Source: Aminobacter ciceronei
GTDB taxonomy: Bacteria > Pseudomonadota > Alphaproteobacteria > Rhizobiales > Rhizobiaceae
Assembly (NCBI RefSeq): GCF_014138625.1
Contig: NZ_JACJHY010000012.1
Span: 1 to 64,000 of the forward strand
Direction: 5' to 3'
DNA length: 64,000 bases
The translations under genes and the position numbers were made by a program. This document shows, one piece after another, positions 56,501 to 64,000 of the stretch. Below the pieces are notes generated by a model that saw only the letters and a program-made list of their open reading frames with translations, was not told where the DNA came from and made no database searches. Positions within the stretch are counted from its first letter, which is position 1, and each line of letters opens with the position of its first letter.

Positions 56501-58009
56501 ATGGCAGACTTCGTAGCGGTTCTGAAAAAGACGCTGGATGGCATGGGCGACACCACGCCGGCGATGCGCGCGCGGGTGTATGACAAGGCCCGCAGCACCA
56601 TCGCGGCCAAGCTCGCCGCGCTCAACCCGCAGCCGCCCGCAGCCGTTGCCGAACGCCAGACCAAGTCGCTCGAGGACGCGATCGCGATCGTCGAGGCGGA
56701 ATTCCATCCGCCCGTTGTGGAAGACGATCCGCTGGCCGAGCTGGAAAACGTCTTTACCTCGATCGCCCGCAACAAGGATCAGCCGGCCTATACCAGGGCA
56801 GCACCTGCACCGGAGCCACGCAGCCCGGTGACCCCGGTCGCGCCACCGCCTGCCGCAGACCCCATTCCGGCCTACACGCCGCAGCAGCGCGAGCCCCTGC
56901 CCGACTTCTCGGCAAGCGACGATGACGAAGCGCAGGACGGCGAAGGCGACAACAACTTCGGCGACGCCGCAGCCAACAATGGCGATCCATTCGCCAACAC
57001 GCGGCAGAAGCCGCGCAAGCGCATCAGCGGCGGCCTTATCGCAGCGGCACTTGCCGTGGTGGTGGTCGGCGCCGGCGGCTATGCGCTGTGGTCCAACCGC
57101 GATGCCTTTGTCGGCAGTGGCGGCGACACGGCGGCGGAAACGCCCCCGCCAACGAATGAAGCAGCCACTCCTCCGCCCGCCAATGGCGGCCAGGCAGCAC
57201 AAGCGCCGGCAAGCGACGAGCCCGGCAAGTTCACCCAGCGCATGACCGCGGATGGCAAGGAGGTCGATCCTGGCCCGGCCAGCGGCAGCAACACCGTCGG
57301 CGAAGGCACCTCGGTTGCAGCACTGACCCAGCCGGCTCCGGCAACGCCACCGGCGACGCCCGAGACCGCGCCGGCAACCCCTGCCACGCCCGCGACACCC
57401 GCCGAGGGAACACCGGCGACGACAACGCCTGCGGCAGGCGAAAACGCACCCGTGGCCGTCGGCCAGAAGGCGATCTTCTACGAAGAGCGCACCAACGTCG
57501 CCCAAGGCTCGGCTGAGCCGGGTTCCGTCGTCTGGACGGTGGTACAGGAATCGCCCGGCGGCGACCTGCCGCCCGAGCCTGCCATCCGCGCCGAAGCGAC
57601 AATCCCCGGCAAGGACATCCAGTTGCGCATGACCATCCGCCGCAACGCCGACAAGACGCTGCCGGCGAGCCATATCCTGGAAATGATCTTCCTGACGCCT
57701 CAGGGCTTTGACGGCGGCGGCATCGAGAACATCCTGCGCGTGGCGATGAAGAGCTCGGAACAGGACGCCGGCAATTCGCTGCTCGGCATTCCGGCCAAGA
57801 TCGCCGACGGCTTCTTCCTCGTAGCGCTCAACGACACCAAGGCCGAGGTCGACGCCAATCTGAACCTCCTGCGTCGGCAGAGCTGGATCGACGTGCCGGT
57901 CGTCTACAAGTCGGGCCGCCGCGCGCTGTTCACGCTCGAAAAGGGCATCCCTGGCGACAAGGTGTTCGAAGACGCGATGAAGGCTTGGCAGGCCAAGGAA
58001 GCCGGCTGA
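56501..58009 (+). CDS. Conserved membrane protein of unknown function downstream of purA
   Basis: A 502-residue protein with three parts. Residues 1-80 are a helical cytoplasmic segment (FVAVLKKTLDGMGDTTPAMR). A proline- and aspartate-rich stretch leads to one membrane helix near residue 175 (GGLIAAALAVVVVGAGGYAL) preceded by basic residues, so the rest is periplasmic. A ~120-residue linker of alanine, proline and threonine follows, then a globular C-terminal domain of ~170 residues (KAIFYEERTNVAQGSAEPGS, with RRNADKTLPASHILEMIFL). I do not recognise a named domain; my recollection is that rhizobia carry such a gene beside purA. It ends convergently to nothing close. Confidence 0.75.
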   Translation: MADFVAVLKKTLDGMGDTTPAMRARVYDKARSTIAAKLAALNPQPPAAVAERQTKSLEDAIAIVEAEFHPPVVEDDPLAELENVFTSIARNKDQPAYTRAAPAPEPRSPVTPVAPPPAADPIPAYTPQQREPLPDFSASDDDEAQDGEGDNNFGDAAANNGDPFANTRQKPRKRISGGLIAAALAVVVVGAGGYALWSNRDAFVGSGGDTAAETPPPTNEAATPPPANGGQAAQAPASDEPGKFTQRMTADGKEVDPGPASGSNTVGEGTSVAALTQPAPATPPATPETAPATPATPATPAEGTPATTTPAAGENAPVAVGQKAIFYEERTNVAQGSAEPGSVVWTVVQESPGGDLPPEPAIRAEATIPGKDIQLRMTIRRNADKTLPASHILEMIFLTPQGFDGGGIENILRVAMKSSEQDAGNSLLGIPAKIADGFFLVALNDTKAEVDANLNLLRRQSWIDVPVVYKSGRRALFTLEKGIPGDKVFEDAMKAWQAKEAG

Positions 58010-58262
58010 TCTGGAGCTTTCGCTGGCGCGGATGATCATCCTCCGCGTCAGTAGCCTTGGAACGGCGCGCCTGCAGGGCAACTATGACCGCCGCGTGCAC
58101 GACGACCGAGATGTACCTTTCGGTCCTAACGCCAGAGATTCCAGCCGGCGGCTTAAAGTAGAAACCCCTGAAGTAAGATGTTAGGCTGAAGAACGCGTTC
58201 GGCCGCGTCCAGGCTGACGGATATGACCCAGCCGACGGAAAGCCGAACGCCTTCGGTACATC

Positions 58263-59201
58263 ATGTGCGCTGCGACGACAGATCTTCCGCATCTCGGCGC
58301 TTCCGTCGCACTCACCGACGGCGGCCTCGAGACAACGTTGGTCTTCCTGGACGGGATGGACCTGCCGTGTTTCGCGGCGTTTCCGCTGTTGCTCGATGCG
58401 GCCGGCCGCGACAGGCTCGACGGCTATTTCAGGCGCTTTCTCGATATCGCCGAGCAACACGGGGTGAGCTTCGTGCTGGACACGCCGACATGGCGGGCCA
58501 ATCCCGACTGGGGCGAGAAGCTGGGCTACTCCCGCACGGCACTTTCGGACATTAATCGTCGCGCCGTCGCCCAGGCGAAAGCGCTGCGGGCGCCTTACGT
58601 TGCCCGCGGCATGACGGTGCCGGTCAACGGTGTGGTCGGCCCACGTGGCGACGGCTACCGTCCCGAGATGAAGATGACGCCGGTCGAGGCCTCGGACTAT
58701 CATCGCGACCAGGTCGTCGCGTTCCGCGACGCCGGAGCCGACATGGTCAGCGCCGTGACCATGAACTACCCCGAGGAAGCGGTCGGCATCGCCTGTGCCG
58801 CCATGGGCGAGGGCCTGCCATCGGTGATCTCTTTCACGGTCGAGACTGACGGGCGATTGCCATCGGGCGAAAGCCTGGCGGAAGCGATCGAGATCGTCGA
58901 TGACGAGACCGACGGCGCGCCCGCCTACTTCATGATCAACTGCGCCCATCCCAGCCATTTCCAGAACGTGCTGGCGGACGCCGGCAGCTGGGTCCAGCGT
59001 ATTGGCGGCGTGCGGGCAAACGCATCGACAAAAAGCCACGCCGAACTCGATGCCGCAACAGAGCTCGACCCCGGCGATCCTGACGATCTCGCCCGCCGCT
59101 ATCGCGCAATGCGGGACGGCTTCGGCCACATCAAGGTTCTTGGCGGTTGCTGCGGCACCGACCATCGCCATATCGCGGCGATCTGTGAAGCCTGCCTTTA
59201 G
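58263..59201 (+). CDS. Homocysteine S-methyltransferase family protein
   Basis: A 312-residue barrel enzyme of the MHT family that transfers a methyl group, typically from S-methylmethionine or betaine, to homocysteine. The zinc cysteines are visible: one in MINCAHPSHFQNVL and the vicinal pair in LGGCCGTDHRHI near the C-terminus. The N-terminal ALTDGGLETTLVF is also typical. The methyl donor cannot be told. The ribosome site is weak. It is convergent with the ABC-F gene, 8 bases apart. Confidence 0.88.
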   Translation: MCAATTDLPHLGASVALTDGGLETTLVFLDGMDLPCFAAFPLLLDAAGRDRLDGYFRRFLDIAEQHGVSFVLDTPTWRANPDWGEKLGYSRTALSDINRRAVAQAKALRAPYVARGMTVPVNGVVGPRGDGYRPEMKMTPVEASDYHRDQVVAFRDAGADMVSAVTMNYPEEAVGIACAAMGEGLPSVISFTVETDGRLPSGESLAEAIEIVDDETDGAPAYFMINCAHPSHFQNVLADAGSWVQRIGGVRANASTKSHAELDAATELDPGDPDDLARRYRAMRDGFGHIKVLGGCCGTDHRHIAAICEACL

Positions 59202-59209
59202 GCCCCTGG

Positions 59210-61024
59210 CTAGCCTTCCAGTTCCTCGCGCAGCATCTCCAGCTCCAGCCATTCCTCTTCGAGAGCGGTCAGCGTCGCGCGCTCCTTGTCGAGCGCGGCT
59301 ATGGTCTTCTGGAAGCCGTGCGGGTCGCGCTCGTAGAAGGCCGGATCGGCGATCTGGTTTTCCAGCCGCGAGATCGAAGCGGTCACCGCCTCCATCTTCT
59401 TGGGCAGGCTTTCGAGCGCGAACTTCTGCTTGAACGACAGCTTTTTCGACGCGGCCTTGGGCGCTTCGGCCTCACTGCGGCCGGCTGAGGCCTGACCACT
59501 GGCCGCCTTGCGCGACTTGCGGTCATCGAGCTTGGTGCCTCCGCGCTGGGCCAGCATGTCGGCGTAGCCGCCGGCATACTCGATCCAGCGGCCCTCGCCG
59601 TCGGGCGCGATGATGCTGGTGACGGTGCGGTCAAGGAAATCGCGGTCGTGACTGACCAGGATGACGGTGCCGGCGAAACCGGCGACCAGTTCCTGAAGCA
59701 GTTCCAGCGTCTCCATGTCGAGATCGTTGGTCGGTTCGTCGAGCACCAGAAGGTTTGCCGGACGCGCCAGCACGCGCGCCAGGATCAGCCGGGCACGTTC
59801 GCCGCCGGAGAGTTCGCGCACCGGCGTCCGCGCCTGCTCGGGCTTAAACAGGAAGTCCTTCATGTAGGAGACGACGTGGCGCTGCTCGCCATTGATGACG
59901 AGGTTTTCGCCACGGCCATCGGTCAGGTAGCTCGACAGCGTCTCGTTCGGATCGACCGCCTCGCGCTTCTGGTCGAGGGTGGCGATCTCCAGATTGACGC
60001 CAAGCCGCACGCTGCCGGCATCGGGCTCCATCTCGCCGGTCAGCATCTTGAGCAAGGTCGTCTTGCCGGCGCCATTGGGGCCGACGAGACCGACGCGATC
60101 ACCGCGCTGGATGCGGGTCGAGAAACCCTTGACGACTGAAAGCTCGCCAAAGCTCTTGTCGATATTCTTGGTCTCGATGATAAGCTTGCCGGATTCTGCC
60201 GCCTCGCTCGCAACCATGGTTGCCACGCCCTCGGCACCGCGATGGCTGCGGAACGTCTGGCGCATCGTCTGCAGCTCGCCGAGACGGCGCATGTTGCGCT
60301 TGCGCCGCGCCGTCACGCCATAGCGCAGCCAATGCTCCTCGCGCACGATCTGACGGCCTAACTTGTGCTGCTCGCGCTCCTCTTCCTCCAGGATCTGGTC
60401 CCGCCATTCCTCGAAATGGGCAAAGCCGCGGTCGAGCCGGCGCGTCTGGCCGCGATCGAGCCAGACGGTGTTGCGGCTGACGCGCTCGAGGAAACGGCGG
60501 TCGTGCGAGATCAGGATCAGCGCCGAGGAGGTGCGGATCAGTTCCTCTTCCAGCCATTCGATGACCGAGAGGTCGAGATGGTTGGTCGGCTCGTCGAGCA
60601 GCAGGATGTCGGGCTCGGGCGCCATGACGCGGGCAAGTGCTGCGCGGCGCGCCTCGCCGCCCGACAGGTCGCCCGGAGGCTCCTCGCCGGTCAGGCCGAG
60701 ATGGTCGAGCAGATAGGTGGCGCGATGCGGATCGTCAGCAGGTCCGAGCCCGGCTTCGACATAGGCGCGGACAGAAGCGAAGCCGTCCATGTCGGGCATC
60801 TGCGGCAAGTAGCGGATGGTTGCCGTCGGCTGGCGGAACACCACGCCGTCCTGCGGCTCGATCATGCCCGCCGCGATCTTGAGCAGCGTCGACTTGCCCG
60901 AGCCGTTGCGGCCGACAAGCGCGATCTTGTCGCCGGCAGCGGCCGTCAGTGCGGCGCCATCGAGCAGCGGCGTGCCGCCAAAGGTCAGACGGATGCCGTC
61001 GAGATTGAGAAGCGGAGGCGCCAT
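59210..61024 (-). CDS. ABC-F family ATPase (Uup-like)
   Basis: A 604-residue soluble protein with two ATP-binding cassettes and no membrane helices. Cassette 1 has Walker A GRNGSGKST, signature LSGGEARR and Walker B ILLLDEPTNHLD; cassette 2 has GPNGAGKTT, LSGGERAR and LLVLDEPTNDLD. A basic linker separates them, and the C-terminus is a coiled coil (PKKMEAVTASISRLENQIAD), as in Uup. Such proteins bind DNA junctions or ribosomes; the linker type and coiled coil suit Uup or EttA relatives, and antibiotic resistance is not implied. The thiamine pyrophosphokinase gene lies 3 bases upstream on the same strand, forming a two-gene operon. Confidence 0.9.
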   Translation of the reverse strand: MAPPLLNLDGIRLTFGGTPLLDGAALTAAAGDKIALVGRNGSGKSTLLKIAAGMIEPQDGVVFRQPTATIRYLPQMPDMDGFASVRAYVEAGLGPADDPHRATYLLDHLGLTGEEPPGDLSGGEARRAALARVMAPEPDILLLDEPTNHLDLSVIEWLEEELIRTSSALILISHDRRFLERVSRNTVWLDRGQTRRLDRGFAHFEEWRDQILEEEEREQHKLGRQIVREEHWLRYGVTARRKRNMRRLGELQTMRQTFRSHRGAEGVATMVASEAAESGKLIIETKNIDKSFGELSVVKGFSTRIQRGDRVGLVGPNGAGKTTLLKMLTGEMEPDAGSVRLGVNLEIATLDQKREAVDPNETLSSYLTDGRGENLVINGEQRHVVSYMKDFLFKPEQARTPVRELSGGERARLILARVLARPANLLVLDEPTNDLDMETLELLQELVAGFAGTVILVSHDRDFLDRTVTSIIAPDGEGRWIEYAGGYADMLAQRGGTKLDDRKSRKAASGQASAGRSEAEAPKAASKKLSFKQKFALESLPKKMEAVTASISRLENQIADPAFYERDPHGFQKTIAALDKERATLTALEEEWLELEMLREELEG

Positions 61025-61027
61025 GTT

Positions 61028-61672
61028 TCAGAAATCCGAGGCAGGAAAGGGATGAGCGAGGAGTAGGGCACGGCCGCTGCCGAGCGAAATCCGCAACGGA
61101 CCCCGCACTTCATTGGAAAGGGTCAGCGACGAACCGAACGGCACGTCGACATTGTCGAGCGGCCACTTGGCGCCCTGTTCGGACAGCCCGGTCAGCTCGG
61201 AGAAGGCGAGCACCGAAAACAGCATGCCGTCTTCATAGTCGAAGCCTGCGCTGCCGGGCAGGAGCGGCAAAGCCTCCTGGCGCCCGCTGCTCAGCAGCAC
61301 CTCGATGCCGGCTTCGGCAAGCCTGAGCGCAAGGGCGAAATGAAGGAAGGCGTGGTCGGCGCGGGCGCCGCCGAAGGCGCCGACAAGCACCAGCGAGGTC
61401 GCGCCGAGCCGAAGCGCGGCATCGATGGCCAGTTCACCGTCGGTCCTGTCCTTTTCGGCCGGAAAGGTCGCCCGCGGCAGGTCGGCAAAACGCGGGTCGA
61501 GATCTACCGGCACGGAATCGAAGTCGCCGAGCCACAGTTCCGGCATCAGCCCGAGCGTGGCGGCATGGCGGATACCGGCATCTGCCGCAATCACCCTGCT
61601 GCCCGCCACCTGGCGGTCGAGGCGCGGGGTGCGGAAAAGCTCGCCGCCGAGAAGTATGGTGAACCGGGTCAT
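61028..61672 (-). CDS. thiN: Thiamine pyrophosphokinase
   Basis: A 214-residue enzyme that converts thiamine to thiamine pyrophosphate with ATP, so it completes salvage of imported thiamine. The conserved steps are visible: VIAADAGIRHAATLGLMPEL, LGDFDSVP, and the metal and ATP site AEKDRTDGELAIDAAL. The C-terminal domain ends with GLSEQGAKWPLDNVD. The ATG at 61672 gives a normal length; the frame runs further upstream without a ribosome site. The divergent gene is the riboswitch-controlled thiB. Prokaryotic symbols thiN and tpk are both used. Confidence 0.9.
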   Translation of the reverse strand: MTRFTILLGGELFRTPRLDRQVAGSRVIAADAGIRHAATLGLMPELWLGDFDSVPVDLDPRFADLPRATFPAEKDRTDGELAIDAALRLGATSLVLVGAFGGARADHAFLHFALALRLAEAGIEVLLSSGRQEALPLLPGSAGFDYEDGMLFSVLAFSELTGLSEQGAKWPLDNVDVPFGSSLTLSNEVRGPLRISLGSGRALLLAHPFPASDF

Positions 61673-61783
61673 GGCATGCGCATTACCAGCCCGGCAGCCG
61701 AAACGGAAGGCCGCGACGCGGTCGGTGGCCGGCAAACTACCGCTTGCGTGGCCTGATGCGCGAGCCTATTTGTTGAACCGCTC

Positions 61784-61887
61784 TAACGGGGTGCCGGTCG
61801 CGCAATTGCGTGCCGGCTGAGAGGCATAGGGAACCGTCCCGGCCAACCCGCTGAACCTGATCCGGTTTGTACCGGCGGAGGGATTAG
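61784..61887 (+). promoter_or_regulatory. TPP riboswitch (THI element)
   Basis: The full thi-box is present: ACGGGGTGCC, then GCTGAGAGG, GGAACCGTCC, AACCCGCTGAACCTGATC and GTACCGGCGGAGGGATT. It binds thiamine pyrophosphate and lies 58 bases before the thiB start, so high TPP should switch off import. The bases before thiB contain the ribosome site GAAGGAGG. Confidence 0.96.
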
Positions 61888-61944
61888 ATGCTTCGGACGC
61901 CCGGCGCTTCAAATTCCCTTTCAACACCAATGAAGGAGGCGCCG

Positions 61945-62949
61945 ATGCGCTCGTTGATCCTGTCCATGACTTCCGCCCTGGCGCTGGCCACGGTTGCTTT
62001 CCCTGCCGCTGCCGAAGGCAAGCTTACCGTCTACACCTATGAAAGCTTCACCTCCGAGTGGGGCCCCGGCCCGCAGGTCAAGAAGGCCTTCGAAGCCGAC
62101 TGCGCCTGCACTGTCGACTTCGTCTCGGTCGCCGATGGCGTAGCACTGCTCAACCGCGTCAAGCTCGAAGGTGCATCGACCAAGGCCGACATCGTGCTTG
62201 GCCTCGACACCAACCTGACAGCCGAAGCCAAGGCCACCGGCCTGTTTGCACCGCATGGTGCCGCCGGCGCCGACGTCAAGGTTCCGGGTGACTGGAAGGA
62301 CGACACCTTCGTTCCCTACGACTACGGCTACTTCGCCGTCGTCTATGACACCGAGACGCTGAAGAACCCGCCGAAAAGCCTGAAGGAACTTGTCGAGGGC
62401 AATCCGGAAGAAAAGATCGCGATCCAGGATCCGCGCACCTCGACGCCGGGCCTCGGCCTGCTGCTCTGGGTCAAGTCGGTCTATGGCGACAAGGCGCCGG
62501 AAGCCTGGGCCAAGCTCAAGGGCCGCGTGCTGACCGTCACCCCGGGCTGGAGCGAGGCCTATGGCCTGTTCACCAAGGGCGAGGCGCCGATGGTGCTGTC
62601 CTACACCACCTCGCCAGCCTACCACATGGTCGCCGAGAACACCGAGCGTTACCAGGCGGCGTCCTTCGAGGAAGGCCACTACCTGCAGATCGAGGTCGCC
62701 GGCATCACCACGACCGGCGCCAAGAACCCGCTGGCCGAAAAGTTCATGGCCTTCATGACCAGCCCAGGCTTCCAGGACGCCGTACCCGAAACCAACTGGA
62801 TGCTGCCCGCCGGCAAGACCGACAAGCCGCTCAACCCTGCCTTCGACAAGCTGGTGAAGCCGACCAAGACGCTGATCTTCAGCGCCGACGAGGTGGCTGC
62901 CAACCGCAAGGCCTGGGTCGACGAGTGGCTCGGCGTGATGAGCAAGTAA
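61945..62949 (+). CDS. thiB: Thiamine ABC transporter substrate-binding protein
   Basis: A 334-residue periplasmic binding protein with a signal peptide ([20 protein letters not shown]). The mature start [19 protein letters not shown] and the aromatic ligand-pocket segments [19 protein letters not shown] and [19 protein letters not shown] match ThiB, which binds thiamine, its phosphate and TPP. The ATG follows GAAGGAGG, and the frame's longer start is not supported. The gene is under the TPP riboswitch. ThiP follows after a palindromic repeat. Confidence 0.96.
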   Translation: MRSLILSMTSALALATVAFPAAAEGKLTVYTYESFTSEWGPGPQVKKAFEADCACTVDFVSVADGVALLNRVKLEGASTKADIVLGLDTNLTAEAKATGLFAPHGAAGADVKVPGDWKDDTFVPYDYGYFAVVYDTETLKNPPKSLKELVEGNPEEKIAIQDPRTSTPGLGLLLWVKSVYGDKAPEAWAKLKGRVLTVTPGWSEAYGLFTKGEAPMVLSYTTSPAYHMVAENTERYQAASFEEGHYLQIEVAGITTTGAKNPLAEKFMAFMTSPGFQDAVPETNWMLPAGKTDKPLNPAFDKLVKPTKTLIFSADEVAANRKAWVDEWLGVMSK

Positions 62950-62989
62950 GGCTCTGTCGACCTGCCATGGTTGCGCTTGAACATCCCCT

Positions 62990-63130
62990 TCTGGCCTGCC
63001 GGCCATCTCCCCCGCAAGGGGGGAGATTGGTAGTGGAATGGCTCTCGCCAACCCCAGAGGTTGCCGGTGGTGCGTGGGCATCCAAGCCGCTGATCTCCCC
63101 CCTTGCGGGGGAGATGGCCGGCAGGCCAGA
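62990..63130. repeat. Large palindromic repeat between thiB and thiP
   Basis: Perfect 38-bp inverted repeat (62990-63027 and 63093-63130) with arms running from CTGGCCTGCCGGCC to CAAGGGGGGAGAT, separated by 65 bases. The whole element fills the gap between two genes of one operon. It resembles the C-rich repeat at 52185-52318, so these are probably copies of one interspersed family. Confidence 0.85.
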
Positions 63131-63196
63131 GGGGGGTGGGACAGAGCGCGACCCATCGCGGCTGCCGCACCTGCGCCTAGCCAATCGCGGCCCTGC

Positions 63197-64000
63197 ATGT
63201 CGGTGAGCCGTACAGACCCCCGCATCGCCGCCGGCATCATCGCGCTGGCGGCCATCGGCATCCTGATCGGCGGCGCATTTGCCGGTCTTGGCATCGAGGC
63301 CGCACGCAATCCACAAGGTGCTGCCGACGCCTTCGATTCCTATCTCTTCCGCATTGCCCGTTTCACCCTGTGGCAGGCGCTGCTGTCGACCTTGCTGTCG
63401 GTTGTGCCGGCGATCTTCGTTGCCCGAGCGCTCGCACGGCATCCCGCCTTTCCCGGCCGCGCGCTGATCCTGCGCCTGTTTGCCGTTCCCCTCGCCTTGC
63501 CGGCGATCGTCGCAGCCCTTGGCATCCTGTCGCTCTACGGCCGCGCCGGCTATTTCGCTGAACCGCTGGCGGCGCTGACCGGCGGCACCTGGCCCGGCAT
63601 CTATGGGCTGTCCGGCATTCTCGTTGCCCATGTCTTCTTCAACCTGCCGCTGGCGACGCGGCTGATTCTGGAGGCGCTGCAGACGGTGCCGGCGGACCAG
63701 TGGCGGCTGGCGAGCCAGCTCGGCATGGGCGCACGGTCGAGCTTCCGCATGATCGATTGGCCGGCAATCCGAGCAGCCTTGCCCGGCATTGCGGGCCTCG
63801 TTTTCATGCTGTGCATCACCTCCTTCACCATCGTGCTGACGCTCGGCGGCGGCCCGGCCGCAACAACGCTTGAGGTTGCGATCTATCAGGCGTTGCGCTT
63901 CGACTTCGACCCCGCGCGCGCAGTCGCCCTGACCCTGCTGCAGATCGCGCTCACGGCAGTTGTGGTTCTGGCGCTGATGCGGCTCGGTGCCAACACGACC
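63197..64000 (+). CDS. thiP: Thiamine ABC transporter permease (partial)
   Basis: The 268 codons before the window end encode the first half of ThiP, a large permease with two binding-protein-dependent transport domains. Hydrophobic segments begin at IIALAAIGILIGGAFAGLGI, and the ATPase-contacting EAA-like loop reads RLASQLGMGARSSFRMIDWP. The frame is open at 64000, so the second half and probably thiQ lie beyond the window. It is the membrane channel for the ThiB cargo and should share the riboswitch-controlled mRNA, despite the repeat lying between the genes. Confidence 0.93.
   Translation, partial: MSVSRTDPRIAAGIIALAAIGILIGGAFAGLGIEAARNPQGAADAFDSYLFRIARFTLWQALLSTLLSVVPAIFVARALARHPAFPGRALILRLFAVPLALPAIVAALGILSLYGRAGYFAEPLAALTGGTWPGIYGLSGILVAHVFFNLPLATRLILEALQTVPADQWRLASQLGMGARSSFRMIDWPAIRAALPGIAGLVFMLCITSFTIVLTLGGGPAATTLEVAIYQALRFDFDPARAVALTLLQIALTAVVVLALMRLGANTT

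Noticed and set aside
53151-58081. Two long minus-strand frames over serA, EamA, purA and the following gene
   Set aside because: Shadows of certain genes; repetitive Arg/Gly-rich translation without domains.

Overview
The window reads as a high-GC alphaproteobacterial chromosome. It is most like the Rhizobiales family Phyllobacteriaceae (Mesorhizobium/Aminobacter type). The main reasons are the gene order ruvC-ruvA-ruvB ... ybgC-tolQ-tolR-tolA-tolB-pal-cpoB-tilS-ftsH ... glmM, the serC-serA-purA neighbourhood, Omp25/31-type porins, an MmgR/suhB-type small RNA, GTTC-N7-GTTC LexA boxes and TTAA-N7-TTAA CtrA boxes. The genus is an inference from memory of these families, not a database result. 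I saw no rRNA, tRNA, CRISPR array, prophage or insertion sequence.

Layout. 0-9 kb: rpmE (L31), an MsbA-like ABC exporter, a nitroreductase, a large autotransporter adhesin, relics of a second autotransporter and of an AraC regulator, and an FAD dehydrogenase. 9-20 kb: a transglutaminase-like membrane protein, an M32 carboxypeptidase, small membrane and secreted proteins (one frameshifted), an ExbB/MotB-like proton-channel pair, a hemolysin III protein, suhB, efp and a Sel1-repeat protein. 20-25 kb: a divergent ThiE-like protein, a TauE exporter, an acyl-CoA ligase and small membrane proteins. 25-30 kb: a small RNA and an RcdA-like gene, each behind a perfect CtrA box, then the ruvCAB resolvase genes split by an orphan AbrB gene and a VapBC toxin-antitoxin pair. 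Each of the two antitoxin genes lies behind a LexA box. 30-33 kb: a phosphoesterase, a GH5 glycosidase and a methyltransferase.

33-47 kb is the envelope core: ybgC, tolQRAB, pal, cpoB, then tilS and ftsH. A serine hydrolase and a LysE exporter sit between ftsH and glmM. 47-49 kb: two Omp25/31-like porins, each behind its own perfect CtrA box. 49-51 kb: a GT-C glycosyltransferase and a small ribbon-helix-helix protein. 51-58 kb: serC with its structured leader, serA, an EamA exporter, purA and a purA-linked membrane protein. 58-64 kb: a homocysteine methyltransferase, an Uup-like ABC-F ATPase, thiamine pyrophosphokinase, a TPP riboswitch, thiB and the start of thiP, which runs off the window.

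Four themes connect these genes: envelope integrity and cell division (Tol-Pal, FtsH, GlmM, porins, the ExbB/MotB pair); cell-cycle control (CtrA boxes, RcdA-like adaptor, small RNA); SOS repair (ruvCAB with LexA boxes); and thiamine salvage (riboswitch, ThiBP, TPK). Palindromic intergenic elements lie between serC and serA, between thiB and thiP, upstream of suhB, and, as a degraded copy, between tolB and pal.
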